From the NCBI GenBank assembly GCA_035624215.1, contig DASPRY010000120.1, positions 10,060 through 74,059 of the forward strand: a stretch of 64,000 bases of DNA. Reading direction: 5' to 3'. Origin of the DNA: JAFAGX01 sp035624215. GTDB taxonomy: Bacteria > Acidobacteriota > Terriglobia > Terriglobales > Acidobacteriaceae. Positions 36,900 through 45,329 of this stretch are shown piece after piece (position 1 is the first letter of the stretch; each line of letters starts with the position of its first letter). Both the position numbers and the translations under genes were made by a program. The notes beneath the pieces are model-generated. The model worked only from the letters and a program-made list of their open reading frames with translations. It did not search any database and was not told where the DNA came from.

Positions 36900-37673
36900 A
36901 TGGATTCTGAAGACATCCTGAAACTGGCTCCGCCTCCGGCGGATGCTCGTGTAGCTTATGGAACTGATCCCAACCAGTTCGGCGAAATCCGGGTGCCGAA
37001 AACAAGCGGCCCGTTCCCGGTGGTGATGAACATTCACGGCGGCTTCTGGCGCGCTCAGTACAACCTTGCACACGCGGGACATTTGTGTGCCGCGCTGACC
37101 ACGAAAGGGCTAGCCACATGGAACGTGGAATATCGCCGGGTGGGCAATCCGAACGGCGGCTGGCCGGGAACCTTCGAAGATGTTCGCAACGCATACCGCT
37201 TTGTTTCCCAGCTTGCCCAGCGCTATAAGCTCGATTCGGCCAAGGTCGCGGTGATGGGACATTCTGCGGGAGGACAGCTAGCGTTGTGCCTGGCCGCGCA
37301 CGAAGTTTCGCTGAAACATGTGATCTCACTGGGCGGGGTGGTGGATTTGCAGCAGGCCTGGGAGCTCCACCTGGGGAACGATGCCGTGGTCGCTTTTCTG
37401 GGTGGCAAGCCGAGCCAAGTCGCCGATCATTATCGCGAGGCCGATCCGATGCGGCTGAGCGTTCCCCGTACTACGACACAATGGCTGATTCATGGCGCGG
37501 AAGACGATGTGGTGCCGTCCGTTTTGAGCCGAAACTACGCCGAGCAAAAAAAGAAGCATGGCGAGGACGTGCACTACCTTGAGATTTCAACTGCTGGACA
37601 TTTTGATCTAATCGACCCACGCTCCAGGGCCTGGCCGAAGACTGAGAATACGGTGCTGCACGAGTTGGGATAA
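36900..37673 (+). CDS. alpha/beta hydrolase (esterase/BD-FAE family)
   Basis: A 257-residue serine esterase of the hormone-sensitive-lipase/BD-FAE type. The oxyanion motif HGGFWRAQYN, the nucleophile elbow VMGHSAGGQLAL, the acid in HGAEDDVVP and the catalytic His in TAGHFDLIDP are all present. It should act in the cytoplasm, as no signal peptide is seen; relatives hydrolyse short esters or formylkynurenine, and the substrate is not determined. The ATG at 36900 is preferred; a GTG two codons upstream is possible. Confidence 0.85.
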   Translation: MDSEDILKLAPPPADARVAYGTDPNQFGEIRVPKTSGPFPVVMNIHGGFWRAQYNLAHAGHLCAALTTKGLATWNVEYRRVGNPNGGWPGTFEDVRNAYRFVSQLAQRYKLDSAKVAVMGHSAGGQLALCLAAHEVSLKHVISLGGVVDLQQAWELHLGNDAVVAFLGGKPSQVADHYREADPMRLSVPRTTTQWLIHGAEDDVVPSVLSRNYAEQKKKHGEDVHYLEISTAGHFDLIDPRSRAWPKTENTVLHELG

Positions 37674-37745
37674 AGGTGAACGGTCGCACTCAACTGTGAC
37701 TTCGGTAATCTTCTGCCCGTGGTGGGCGAAGAACATAATCCATCT

Positions 37746-38096
37746 ATGGAGCGGCGGAAGGCAAAACGAACCAAGATGGTCTTGCCGGTAAAAGTGACGG
37801 TCGCGGGGGCCTCTCATCTTGCCCACACCTGCGATCTGACCTACAGCGGCGCGCGGCTGGGCGGACTACACACTCAACTGAAAAAGGGGGAAATCATTTC
37901 CCTGCAACGGGGTTCAAAGAAAGCAAACTTTAAGGTGGTTTGGCTGCATGAGTTGGCCCCGAATGAGATCCAGGTCGGCCTGCAGGCGGTCGAAAGGCAA
38001 AGCAACGTTTTCTGGGGGGTGGACCTTTCCGAGCAGGACCGCGAAGGCAAGGGTAATGTGGATGCCCTGATGTCATTGGTGGGTAAGAAATCCTGA
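37746..38096 (+). CDS. PilZ domain protein
   Basis: A 116-residue single PilZ domain. The N-terminal ERRKAKRTKMVLPVKVTV gives the RxxxR-type c-di-GMP contact, followed by CDLTYSGARLGG (the D/N-x-S-x-x-G motif with T-Y-S-G) and a beta-barrel ending in VGLQAVERQSNVFWGVDLSE. It likely reads c-di-GMP or acts as a non-binding PilZ adaptor in motility, pili or envelope control. The start at ATG 37746 matches the family; GTG at 37719 would add nine residues. It lies 215 bp upstream of the Sel1 gene. Confidence 0.75.
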   Translation: MERRKAKRTKMVLPVKVTVAGASHLAHTCDLTYSGARLGGLHTQLKKGEIISLQRGSKKANFKVVWLHELAPNEIQVGLQAVERQSNVFWGVDLSEQDREGKGNVDALMSLVGKKS

Positions 38097-38174
38097 GGCC
38101 TGGCCACTTTTACCTTTTCTTTAAGCAGAGCTTCGTATCTCCATCTCAAAAAGATAGTTAAGTGATATACTCTG

Positions 38175-38311
38175 GGGACGCAACCGAGGCCGCCTTCGTC
38201 TGCCACCGCGGGGTGGAACAAAAACCGGAAAAGAATCCGGACAACTAACAGGCGCAGGGGTGAAGTAGCTCCCGTTCCACTCAAACACGCTGCGCGGAGA
38301 TAAGGTCCCAC
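38175..38311 (+). promoter_or_regulatory. structured 5' leader RNA with pseudoknot (candidate cis-regulatory RNA)
   Basis: The 136 nt before the Sel1 gene contain several perfect pairings. GTGGAAC (38213-38219) pairs with GTTCCAC (38274-38280). GCGCAG (38252-38257) pairs with CTGCGC (38290-38295), crossing the first helix as a pseudoknot. CCGGA/TCCGG (38225-38240) forms a local hairpin, and GGGAC (38175-38179) pairs with GTCCC (38305-38309) next to the ATG. CCACC/GGTGG (38203-38216) competes with the first helix, so two states are possible. A TATACT box at 38166 could be the -10. I cannot match it to a known riboswitch class. Confidence 0.5.
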
Positions 38312-39406
38312 ATGAGTACCAGACCCACCTTGGACGTTCCTTCCTTTGAGAAATTGTTAGCCGCTGCCTGGATCCTGCAGTGTGAACGGGATCGCATCTT
38401 GAGCGGCGGGGATATTCCGGCGGTTGAACTCGAGAGGCGAATTCACTGCCCCGATGTGGAATCGCAAACTCCCTCGGTGAATCTGTTCCGAGAGACCAAC
38501 CCTAGTGCGCCGGTGGACCTAATTGCGTCCGAGGTCGCGGAGTTCTTTACTCCTGTGACTGGGACCGTTCTGGCGGAGCAGCCTGAGCCCGTGGAAGCAC
38601 CGGCCTTGATGAGCAGCCCCAGTGGCTCGTTCATGCCTGGCGCGGTTCCGACTGGGCGTTTGCGCAAGGCGGCAACCCAGGTGCAAAACTGTGCGGTTTG
38701 CGTCACTCGCCTGGTACGCGCGGTTTCAAAACCGGTCCAACGGCGGAAGAAAGAAGGTTTGACGATCAGGCTGAGATTAGTTATTCCCGAGCGCACACTG
38801 AGGCTCGTGAAAGCCTCGGTTGCGCCGATATCTCTACTGCTTATCATCGCTGGGTTCCTGCTTTCCTTGCCCTTCGGCCAGAGACCTGCCCAGGCCAGCC
38901 CGAGGACGGAGACTCAGGGCAGAGAGGGTGGACCCAGACAGTCGTGGGACAGCAGCAAAATCAACTACGCGGAACCGGCGAAGGCAGAGCGTGCCGAGAT
39001 CGGCGCCACATCGAGTGTGCTTTCCCTGGAGGCAAGCCATTTGCGGATAACCGACGCGGCGACGGCATCAGTAGTCAACGATTTAAGTCCGTACGAAATG
39101 CAGAGCCTGGAGCGGCAAGCAGAATACGGAGACCAATTCGCAGCTCTGGCTTTGGGCATGGCATATGAGACCGGGCACCACGTGCATCGAAGCTGCACCA
39201 AGGCGGCGGAGTGGATCGCATTCGCGGCAACAAGCGGCAATGCCGCGGCGCAATACAATCTCGCGTTGCGCTACCTTCAGGGAGATGGGATACCTCCGGA
39301 TTCACAGGCAGGCCAAAAGTGGCTGCAAATTGCGGCAAATCGCGGATATCCAAAAGCCACGCTCGCTGTAGAGGCACGCTCAGCTTTCCCCGCTGGCGCA
39401 CACTAA
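38312..39406 (+). CDS. membrane-anchored Sel1-repeat protein
   Basis: A 364-residue protein. Residues 1-165 are a variable cytoplasmic part with a helical start (FEKLLAAAWILQCERDRILS). One transmembrane helix lies at about 170-190 (ISLLLIIAGFLLSLPFG). After a disordered linker there are Sel1-type repeats from about 285: YGDQFAALALGMAYETGHHV, AAEWIAFAATSGNAAAQYNL and ALRYLQGDGIPPDSQAGQKW. Sel1 arrays mediate protein-protein contact. The PilZ gene upstream suggests, but does not prove, a signalling link. The ATG follows a structured leader; the ribosome site GGAGATAAGG is adequate. Confidence 0.75.
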   Translation: MSTRPTLDVPSFEKLLAAAWILQCERDRILSGGDIPAVELERRIHCPDVESQTPSVNLFRETNPSAPVDLIASEVAEFFTPVTGTVLAEQPEPVEAPALMSSPSGSFMPGAVPTGRLRKAATQVQNCAVCVTRLVRAVSKPVQRRKKEGLTIRLRLVIPERTLRLVKASVAPISLLLIIAGFLLSLPFGQRPAQASPRTETQGREGGPRQSWDSSKINYAEPAKAERAEIGATSSVLSLEASHLRITDAATASVVNDLSPYEMQSLERQAEYGDQFAALALGMAYETGHHVHRSCTKAAEWIAFAATSGNAAAQYNLALRYLQGDGIPPDSQAGQKWLQIAANRGYPKATLAVEARSAFPAGAH

Positions 39407-39546
39407 GCAGTTTCGGTTAGCAAACTTCCCTATCGCCTGAGCTTGCCGGAGAGGAGAAGTCCGGAACGCTTTAAGGGCGTCATTTGCCATGGGAATTGGT
39501 TTAGGCGGATAATTTTGCGCGCAACAAAATATTGGAGGCTTTTCCT

Positions 39547-39879
39547 ATGAGGACAGTGTTGAAGTTCACCATCCCGGCAGAAGCCGGCAATGCCGCCATC
39601 CGCGAGGGCACGCTGGGTAAGATCGTTGAATCCGTTCTCAACGATTTGAAACCGGAAGCTGCGTACTTCTTCCCCAACAATGGTGAGAGGAGTGGGTTCG
39701 TGGTTTTCGACATGAAGGAGCCTTCGCAGATTCCCATCATTGCTGAGCCGCTGTTCGTAACTCTTAACGCCAAGGTGGAATTCCACCCGGCGATGAACAT
39801 GGAGGATTTGAGAAAAGCATTGCCTGGAGCTGAAAAATCAGTAAAAAAGCACCAGCAGGCGACGGGCAAAGCAGCCTGA
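39547..39879 (+). CDS. small conserved alpha/beta protein
   Basis: A 110-residue protein with a predicted ferredoxin-like fold: VLKFTIPAEAGNAAIREGTL, KIVESVLNDLKPEAAYFFPN, SGFVVFDMKEPSQIPIIAEP and a final VEFHPAMNMEDLRKAL. The pattern is that of dimeric alpha/beta-barrel stand-alone proteins found in Acidobacteria and Proteobacteria; function unknown. The ATG at 39547 follows TTGGAGG. A canonical terminator lies about 30 bp beyond the stop, so it is probably monocistronic. Confidence 0.65.
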   Translation: MRTVLKFTIPAEAGNAAIREGTLGKIVESVLNDLKPEAAYFFPNNGERSGFVVFDMKEPSQIPIIAEPLFVTLNAKVEFHPAMNMEDLRKALPGAEKSVKKHQQATGKAA

Positions 39880-39910
39880 TTTCGGCGTGAATATTACTCT
39901 GTATTTGGAC

Positions 39911-39933
39911 AGCCCTCGAACGAGGGCTTTTTT
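39911..39933 (+). terminator. intrinsic terminator
   Basis: AGCCCTCG-AA-CGAGGGCT stem followed directly by a run of six T. It separates the 39547 gene from the biosynthetic operon that begins at 39997. Confidence 0.85.
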
Positions 39934-39996
39934 CATCTGTGAAGGAATCGAGTGGCAGGTGCAGGTTTGCCGACAACTGTGAGCGAGGGATGTACT

Positions 39997-41007
39997 ATGA
40001 TGTTTCTCCTTGTCAACAAGCTTCCGACCTTCGCTAATGAAGTCATTGGCATGAAAACCATCACGATGGCAACCCCGGGCGAGCCAATTGTGACGCCCTA
40101 CAGTGCGGAGAGCTTCAGTACCGATGTGCAATTTCTGGAAGCAAGCTGGAAGCGGGCGCCGGGTTGTGATGTACCGGTCATCGATTTCGGCCGGGGAGAG
40201 CCGCTGGTTTTTGTGCCGATCCACGAGCACCTGGAATTTGTCTATGCGCGGCAGGTGCGAGCGTTCAGTGGGTCGCGGCGCGTGATTCTCTACCGTCGCC
40301 AAGAATCGCGTACCAAATTTGTGAGCCGGAGCGACCGCGTGGAAGAGTTGCGGGAGGTAGTCGACTGCCTGGCAATTCGCTCGGCTGATTTCGTGGCACA
40401 TGGCGATGCGGCGATGGTGCTGGCCGAGTTTGCCTTGCGTTATCCCGAGCGTTGCCGTTCGGTTGTGTTGGTTGGACTGGGGGCCGATTATCGTATCGCG
40501 CCGCATCCCTTGATCTGGATTCTGCACGAGATATTTCTGCGCCTTCCCATTGAAGGGCTCGTACCAACTTCCCTGCTGCTCCGCACCATCATGCGCTACA
40601 TTACGCACTTTGAAGCGCCCGGGCAGGCGCAAGCCGTTTCCAGGGAAGACAGTGCCGTACTGACTGAAATACCTCGTGCGCTTATCGAGGGCCAATTTCG
40701 CAAGATCGCGAAGTGGCCTGCCATGTACCGCTATTCAGTTCTTCCTGTCATTCATTCCTTTGATATCCGTGGACGTGTTGCCGAATTTGAGATGCCCATT
40801 CTGCTGATCAATCGTTGGGACGACGCCCTTGCCCCGGAAGCGAAGACTGCATGGCTGGCGCATTGGCTGCCCAACTGTGTCTATCATGTTGTGCCGGGGC
40901 GTGGCCGTTTTTTTATGTATTCAGAAGCTCAGCGCGTTAATCCAATAATCGAGCAGTTTCTGGCGGCACAAAGTGAGGCCAGCCGATTGCGGACGTACGC
41001 TGACTGA
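39997..41007 (+). CDS. alpha/beta-hydrolase-fold protein lacking catalytic Ser and His
   Basis: A 336-residue protein with the alpha/beta-hydrolase layout: VPVIDFGRGEPLVFVPI at strand 3, the elbow region DFVAHGDAAMVLAEFALRYP, and a C-terminal acid region MPILLINRWDDALAPEAKTA. At the elbow the usual G-H-S-x-G-G reads A-H-G-D-A-A, so the Ser is Gly, and the catalytic-His loop (normally G-x-G-H) reads GRGRFFM, so the His is Arg. It is therefore probably not a normal hydrolase; a binding, scaffold or cyclase-like role within the following operon is possible. The ATG at 39997 has GAGGGA six bases upstream; several other ATGs lie nearby. It is 57 nt upstream of the double ketosynthase. Confidence 0.7.
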   Translation: MMFLLVNKLPTFANEVIGMKTITMATPGEPIVTPYSAESFSTDVQFLEASWKRAPGCDVPVIDFGRGEPLVFVPIHEHLEFVYARQVRAFSGSRRVILYRRQESRTKFVSRSDRVEELREVVDCLAIRSADFVAHGDAAMVLAEFALRYPERCRSVVLVGLGADYRIAPHPLIWILHEIFLRLPIEGLVPTSLLLRTIMRYITHFEAPGQAQAVSREDSAVLTEIPRALIEGQFRKIAKWPAMYRYSVLPVIHSFDIRGRVAEFEMPILLINRWDDALAPEAKTAWLAHWLPNCVYHVVPGRGRFFMYSEAQRVNPIIEQFLAAQSEASRLRTYAD

Positions 41008-41064
41008 GTCGCGTAGCGGCAGTTTGGTGTAGGATGCCATCCTTTGCATGATTTGGGGGAATTC

Positions 41065-43662
41065 ATGCAATCCAGACGGGTCGTGATCACGGGGCTGGGG
41101 GTGCTGGCTCCGAACGGCTGCGGCAAAGAGGCCTTCTGGCAGGCTTGCCTTTCGGGACGCTCGGGCGTTCGCCGCGTAAGCGGACTTGTCGCCGATGACC
41201 TTCCCACACGGATTGCCGGGGAAATCCCTGACTTTACGCCAGCAAGCTTCGGTCTGACACCGCTCGAGTGCGGGTTTATGGATCGCGGTACACAGCTTGC
41301 TGTTGCGGCAGCAAACCTGGCACTCGAGGATGCCAATTTGAGCAGCGCAGCTTTGCGCGATAAGGAGCGCCAGGTCTTTGGAGTGTACATGGGCACAGCC
41401 ATGGCTTCGGTTCAGGAAGGGGAACGGCTGTGGGGACTGCTCACTGGCTGTGCGACTCATGAGCCGCGGATTCCGGCGGAGGGGATCGATCCTTCAGCGT
41501 TCATGTTGAGTTTTATGCCTTCGTCAGTAATCGCTGCGCGCCACTTGCTGCGTGGCCCATGTTTGACAGTTGGTACCGGGTGCTCGGCGGGCGCTGATGC
41601 CATCGGCGAGGCATTCCTGCATATCCAGCAAGGCCGGGCTGATCGGATGCTGGCAGGGGGAACTGACTCGGCGCTCTGCCGAGCCGGCTTTACGGTATTT
41701 TGTGCGATGCATGCGCTGAGCCGGCGCAATGATGAACCGGAACGTGCCTCGCGCCCTTATGAAGCGCAGCGCGATGGGTTTGTGTTGTCGGAGGGGGCCG
41801 CGGTCGTGCTGCTGGAGGAGCGAGAATTGGCTCTGGCTCGTGGGGCGCATATCTACGCCGAGGTACGGGCGTACGTTACTAATAACAACGCTTATCATAT
41901 GGCGACGCTGCCAGAGGACGGCGCGCATTTGCAAATCCTGTTGCGCCAGGCGTTGCAGGCATCCGAACTTTCAGCAGAGCAACTCGGCTACATCAACTCT
42001 CATGGGAGTTCGACTCCCAGTAACGATGTCGCCGAGACAGTCGCCTACAAGAAGAGTTTGGGCGCGCAGTCCTATCGGGTTCCCATCAGCTCCACCAAAT
42101 CCTTGATCGGTCACGCGCAGGGAGCGGCGAGCGCGATTGAGGTGCTGGTCACTGTACTGAGCCTGGATCGTCAGGTATTACCGCCGACGATCAACTTGGA
42201 TGTGCCAGATCCCAGCTGCGACCTGGACTATGTTGCGAACGTCGCACGCGTGCTGGACAGCGATCAGCCATTGCGGTTTGCGCTAAGTCACTCCAGCGGT
42301 TTTGGCGGCGTGAACACGGCCCTGGTGCTGGCCAGAAATGAGGCAGATGGCCAGGTGAGGGGGATCTCGGCGGAGAGCCTGCCGGATGCACCGGTGTGGG
42401 CGCAGGCTGTGCCACGGCGGCGCGTTGTGATCACCGGTATGGGAGTGGTAGCGCCGAATGGCATTGGCAAGACTGCCTTCTGGAAAAGTGTATGTGAAGG
42501 GCGTTCCGTGATCGGGCCGTTAGGGCGCTACGACCGTACCGAGTTGCCGGTTCTCTATGTGGGCGAGGTAAAGGACTTTCATCCGGAACGTTTTCTTGAT
42601 CGCAAGATTGTCCAGCGCACCGACCGCATGACGCATTTCACCTTTGCGGCGGTGCAGGAGGCGCTACGCGACGCGGGACTCGAGATTGAGCAGGAAGATC
42701 CGCTGCGCACCGGAGCGGTAATCGCAAATACGATCGCCGGTGTGGACTATGTTACGGAACAGCTCAAGCGCGTGTATCGGCTGGGCCCGCATTTCATGAG
42801 TGCACACACGGCCCTGGCCTGGCTGCATGTCGCCAATGTAGGGCGGGTTTCGGTGCATTACGGGCTGCAGGGGTACTGCAAAGTGCCGATCAACAGTACG
42901 TGCGGGGGCCTGGACGCGCTTGGACAGGCGTATCAGGCCATTGTGGGCAACACCGCGGACGTGCTCATCGCGGGAGGAACGGAAGCGCCTCTGCATCCCT
43001 GCGTTCTGCAGATGCTCGATGCGTGTCCTCCGTTCCATGGGAGAAGTGATCCTTTTTCCTACCGCCCTTTTGACTTGCGTGCGGATGGACTGGTGATCGC
43101 AGAGGGAGCAGGCATCTGCGTGCTGGAGGAGTATGAGCATGCGATGCAGCGTGGCGCTCCGATCTATGGCGAAATTGTGGGCTACGCCCAGACTTTTGCG
43201 CCCGGAGACCTGACACCTTACGCAGTTCCTGACGTTGCGGCTTACGTGCGCGCTCTGGAGCTGACGTTGTGTGAGGCGGGGATACGTACCTGTGACGTTG
43301 CTTGCGTCCTGTCTGATGGGCGAGCAATCCCTGCGTGGGATGCGATGGAGACGGCAGCGCTCCACAAAGTTTTTGGAGCGGAGTTTGATACTCTGCCGTG
43401 CAGCGTGCCCCGCACACAATTCGGTCACACTCTTTCCGCTGCTGGAGCGCTCGATACCATTTGCGCACTTTTCGCACTGCGGGAGCGGCTTGTCCCTCCC
43501 ACTATCAATTGCGAGACACCGAATCCTCGGCATTGCCCTCCCGGTCTCGTACGGGGAGTGACGGCGGGCATGAGCAATGGCTTCACAGGAGGACTCATTT
43601 GCGGGCGCGGACTGGGTGGTAGTCATGCGGTTCTGGCGGTTAAGAGTGCGGCGCCTTCCTAG
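41065..43662 (+). CDS. fused double beta-ketoacyl synthase (KS-alpha plus chain-length-factor-like KS)
   Basis: An 865-residue protein with two thiolase-fold ketosynthase domains. KS1 (about 3-420): RRVVITGLGVLAPNG, active Cys173 in VGTGCSAGADA, His313 in NSHGSSTPSND and His350 in SLIGHAQGAAS, a complete Cys-His-His set. KS2 (about 435-850): RRRVVITGMGVVAPNGIG, Cys613 in NSTCGGLDALG, Asp751 in VLSDGRAIPAWD where the first His should be, and His791 in TQFGHTLSAAG. Loss of that His resembles chain-length factors of type II polyketide synthases, although those usually lack the Cys too. No ACP, AT or KR domain is present. The ATG at 41065 follows GGGGGA. It is operonic with the genes to 47019. 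Confidence 0.85.
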   Translation: MQSRRVVITGLGVLAPNGCGKEAFWQACLSGRSGVRRVSGLVADDLPTRIAGEIPDFTPASFGLTPLECGFMDRGTQLAVAAANLALEDANLSSAALRDKERQVFGVYMGTAMASVQEGERLWGLLTGCATHEPRIPAEGIDPSAFMLSFMPSSVIAARHLLRGPCLTVGTGCSAGADAIGEAFLHIQQGRADRMLAGGTDSALCRAGFTVFCAMHALSRRNDEPERASRPYEAQRDGFVLSEGAAVVLLEERELALARGAHIYAEVRAYVTNNNAYHMATLPEDGAHLQILLRQALQASELSAEQLGYINSHGSSTPSNDVAETVAYKKSLGAQSYRVPISSTKSLIGHAQGAASAIEVLVTVLSLDRQVLPPTINLDVPDPSCDLDYVANVARVLDSDQPLRFALSHSSGFGGVNTALVLARNEADGQVRGISAESLPDAPVWAQAVPRRRVVITGMGVVAPNGIGKTAFWKSVCEGRSVIGPLGRYDRTELPVLYVGEVKDFHPERFLDRKIVQRTDRMTHFTFAAVQEALRDAGLEIEQEDPLRTGAVIANTIAGVDYVTEQLKRVYRLGPHFMSAHTALAWLHVANVGRVSVHYGLQGYCKVPINSTCGGLDALGQAYQAIVGNTADVLIAGGTEAPLHPCVLQMLDACPPFHGRSDPFSYRPFDLRADGLVIAEGAGICVLEEYEHAMQRGAPIYGEIVGYAQTFAPGDLTPYAVPDVAAYVRALELTLCEAGIRTCDVACVLSDGRAIPAWDAMETAALHKVFGAEFDTLPCSVPRTQFGHTLSAAGALDTICALFALRERLVPPTINCETPNPRHCPPGLVRGVTAGMSNGFTGGLICGRGLGGSHAVLAVKSAAPS

Positions 43663-43697
43663 GCTTGACCTGCCGAGGCCTCATCGGGACGACTCAA

Positions 43698-45308
43698 ATG
43701 GCCGACAAGTTTGTGCCAGTTGTCATCATCGGCGCTGGTCCAACAGGGCTTACAGCCGCCAACCTACTGGGCCAATACGGAATTGAAACCCTCCTGGTGG
43801 AACGCAACGCCGCCTTGAGCGATCTTCCGCGTGCCATCACGATCGATGACGAGGGGCTGCGTATTTGTCAGGCGCTGGGACTGCGCGATGAAGTACTGAA
43901 GCACGTATTACTGGACGTCGGGGCGCAGTATTTCTCGCACGGGCAACTGGTAATGCGCCTGCCTCCCGGGATGAGGCGCAACGGATATCCACTCATCTCA
44001 ACCTTCAGCCAGCCACAACTGGAGGCAACACTGCTGGCAGGAGCGCGGCGCTTTGCCAACGTTCAAGTTCTCTTCGAGCACACGCTTGAAGCCTTCACCC
44101 AAACAGACCAGGAAGTGCTTCTGAGTTTGCGCACACCCGCCGGAGAACTGCAGCGGATTGCTTGCGCCTATCTACTAGCGTGCGATGGCGCCAAAAGCGT
44201 GGTACGCCGCATCCTGGGCATTCCGATGAAGGGTGTAACTTTTCCGCAACGCTGGCTGGTGGTTGACGGGCTTGTGGGGGAGGACGCTGGTTTGGGAGGG
44301 TATGTCAGCTGCTTTTACGATCGAGATCGACCTGTGGTCAGTATTCCTGCACCGGATCGGCATTGGCGTTGGGAGTTCATGTTGCGGCCGGAAGAGGGCG
44401 AAGACATCCTGGGAGAAGCGCAAAACGGCTTCCCTTCAGACCGGTTGAGGCAGATGCTTCGGCAGATTGGCGATCAGCGCGAACCCCACATCGTGCGGAA
44501 GAGTGTGTATACGTTTCATGCGTCTTATGCCACCGACTTTGCGCATGGGCGCGTCTTCCTGCTGGGTGATGCCGCTCATCTGCTTCCTCCGTTTGGAGGC
44601 CAGGGCATGAATAGCGGTCTGCGCGACGCCTTCAATCTGGCCTGGAAGCTGGCAATGGTGCTCCGCGGGGAGGGTCGGGCCGGCATCCTACCGACTTACC
44701 AACAGGAGCGCATGCCACATGTTGTCCAGATGCTCCGCTACGCGACGTTTCTGGGCAAGCAATTGGTAATGCCGCGAAGCCGCTTGGGGACATTTGTGCG
44801 AGACACGGCTCTACGCGGGGTGATGAAAATACCGGCCGCTGCCCGCCGTGCAAGGGAAATGAGGATGAAGCCGGAATCCTTTTACAAACAAGGCCTCGTT
44901 GTAGCGGATGAACGCGCAGAGCGGTCCGTTCGCGGCCGCTTGCTTCCTCAACCGACCGTTGAGCTACCGGACAGGCGGGCGGTGTTGTTGGATGAGCTGT
45001 TGAGCCCCGGCTTCGCGTTGGTGCGCGTGCACGATGATCCGGATGAGGCATTCAAAGCGCTTCGGGCGGATATCTGGAAAAAATTGAGCCCGCGGAGGAT
45101 TTGTCTGGTACCTGCGATCAAGCACGCGCGAGATGTAGGTCAGAAGGTGACCTGCGCGTTTGACGGCCAGCGGGAGATTTTCCGTTTCTTAAACGGCCGA
45201 AGCGATCGCTTTGTCCTGGTTCGGCCGGATCGCCACGTTCTGGGTACGTTTGGTGAAGACGGAGAGCAAGCCTTCGCGGCGGGCTTGCAAAAAGAGCTTT
45301 TCGCCTGA
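43698..45308 (+). CDS. FAD-dependent aromatic hydroxylase (MhpA/phenol hydroxylase type)
   Basis: A 536-residue group A flavin monooxygenase that would hydroxylate an aromatic ring using NAD(P)H and O2. The N-terminal FAD motif is VVIIGAGPTGLTAANLLGQY; PRAITIDDEGLRICQALGL matches the MhpA family closely; the DG motif lies in LLACDGAKSVVRRILG; and the second FAD motif is LLGDAAHLLPPFGGQGMNSG. A C-terminal thioredoxin-like domain ends in FVLVRPDRHVLGTF. In this operon, 35 nt after the ketosynthase gene, it is likely a tailoring oxygenase for the polyketide product. The ATG at 43698 is preferred over TTG at 43665. Confidence 0.88.
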   Translation: MADKFVPVVIIGAGPTGLTAANLLGQYGIETLLVERNAALSDLPRAITIDDEGLRICQALGLRDEVLKHVLLDVGAQYFSHGQLVMRLPPGMRRNGYPLISTFSQPQLEATLLAGARRFANVQVLFEHTLEAFTQTDQEVLLSLRTPAGELQRIACAYLLACDGAKSVVRRILGIPMKGVTFPQRWLVVDGLVGEDAGLGGYVSCFYDRDRPVVSIPAPDRHWRWEFMLRPEEGEDILGEAQNGFPSDRLRQMLRQIGDQREPHIVRKSVYTFHASYATDFAHGRVFLLGDAAHLLPPFGGQGMNSGLRDAFNLAWKLAMVLRGEGRAGILPTYQQERMPHVVQMLRYATFLGKQLVMPRSRLGTFVRDTALRGVMKIPAAARRAREMRMKPESFYKQGLVVADERAERSVRGRLLPQPTVELPDRRAVLLDELLSPGFALVRVHDDPDEAFKALRADIWKKLSPRRICLVPAIKHARDVGQKVTCAFDGQREIFRFLNGRSDRFVLVRPDRHVLGTFGEDGEQAFAAGLQKELFA

Positions 45309-45329
45309 AGAAAGGTATGGGGTCAGTAA

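Noticed and set aside
38175..38311. c-di-GMP-I (GEMM) riboswitch
   Set aside because: GGGGACGCAA resembles a GEMM fragment, but the tetraloop receptor and second conserved half are not seen.
41065..43662. Two separate housekeeping fabF genes
   Set aside because: One open frame without internal stop or ribosome site joins both domains, and the second lacks the HGT His.
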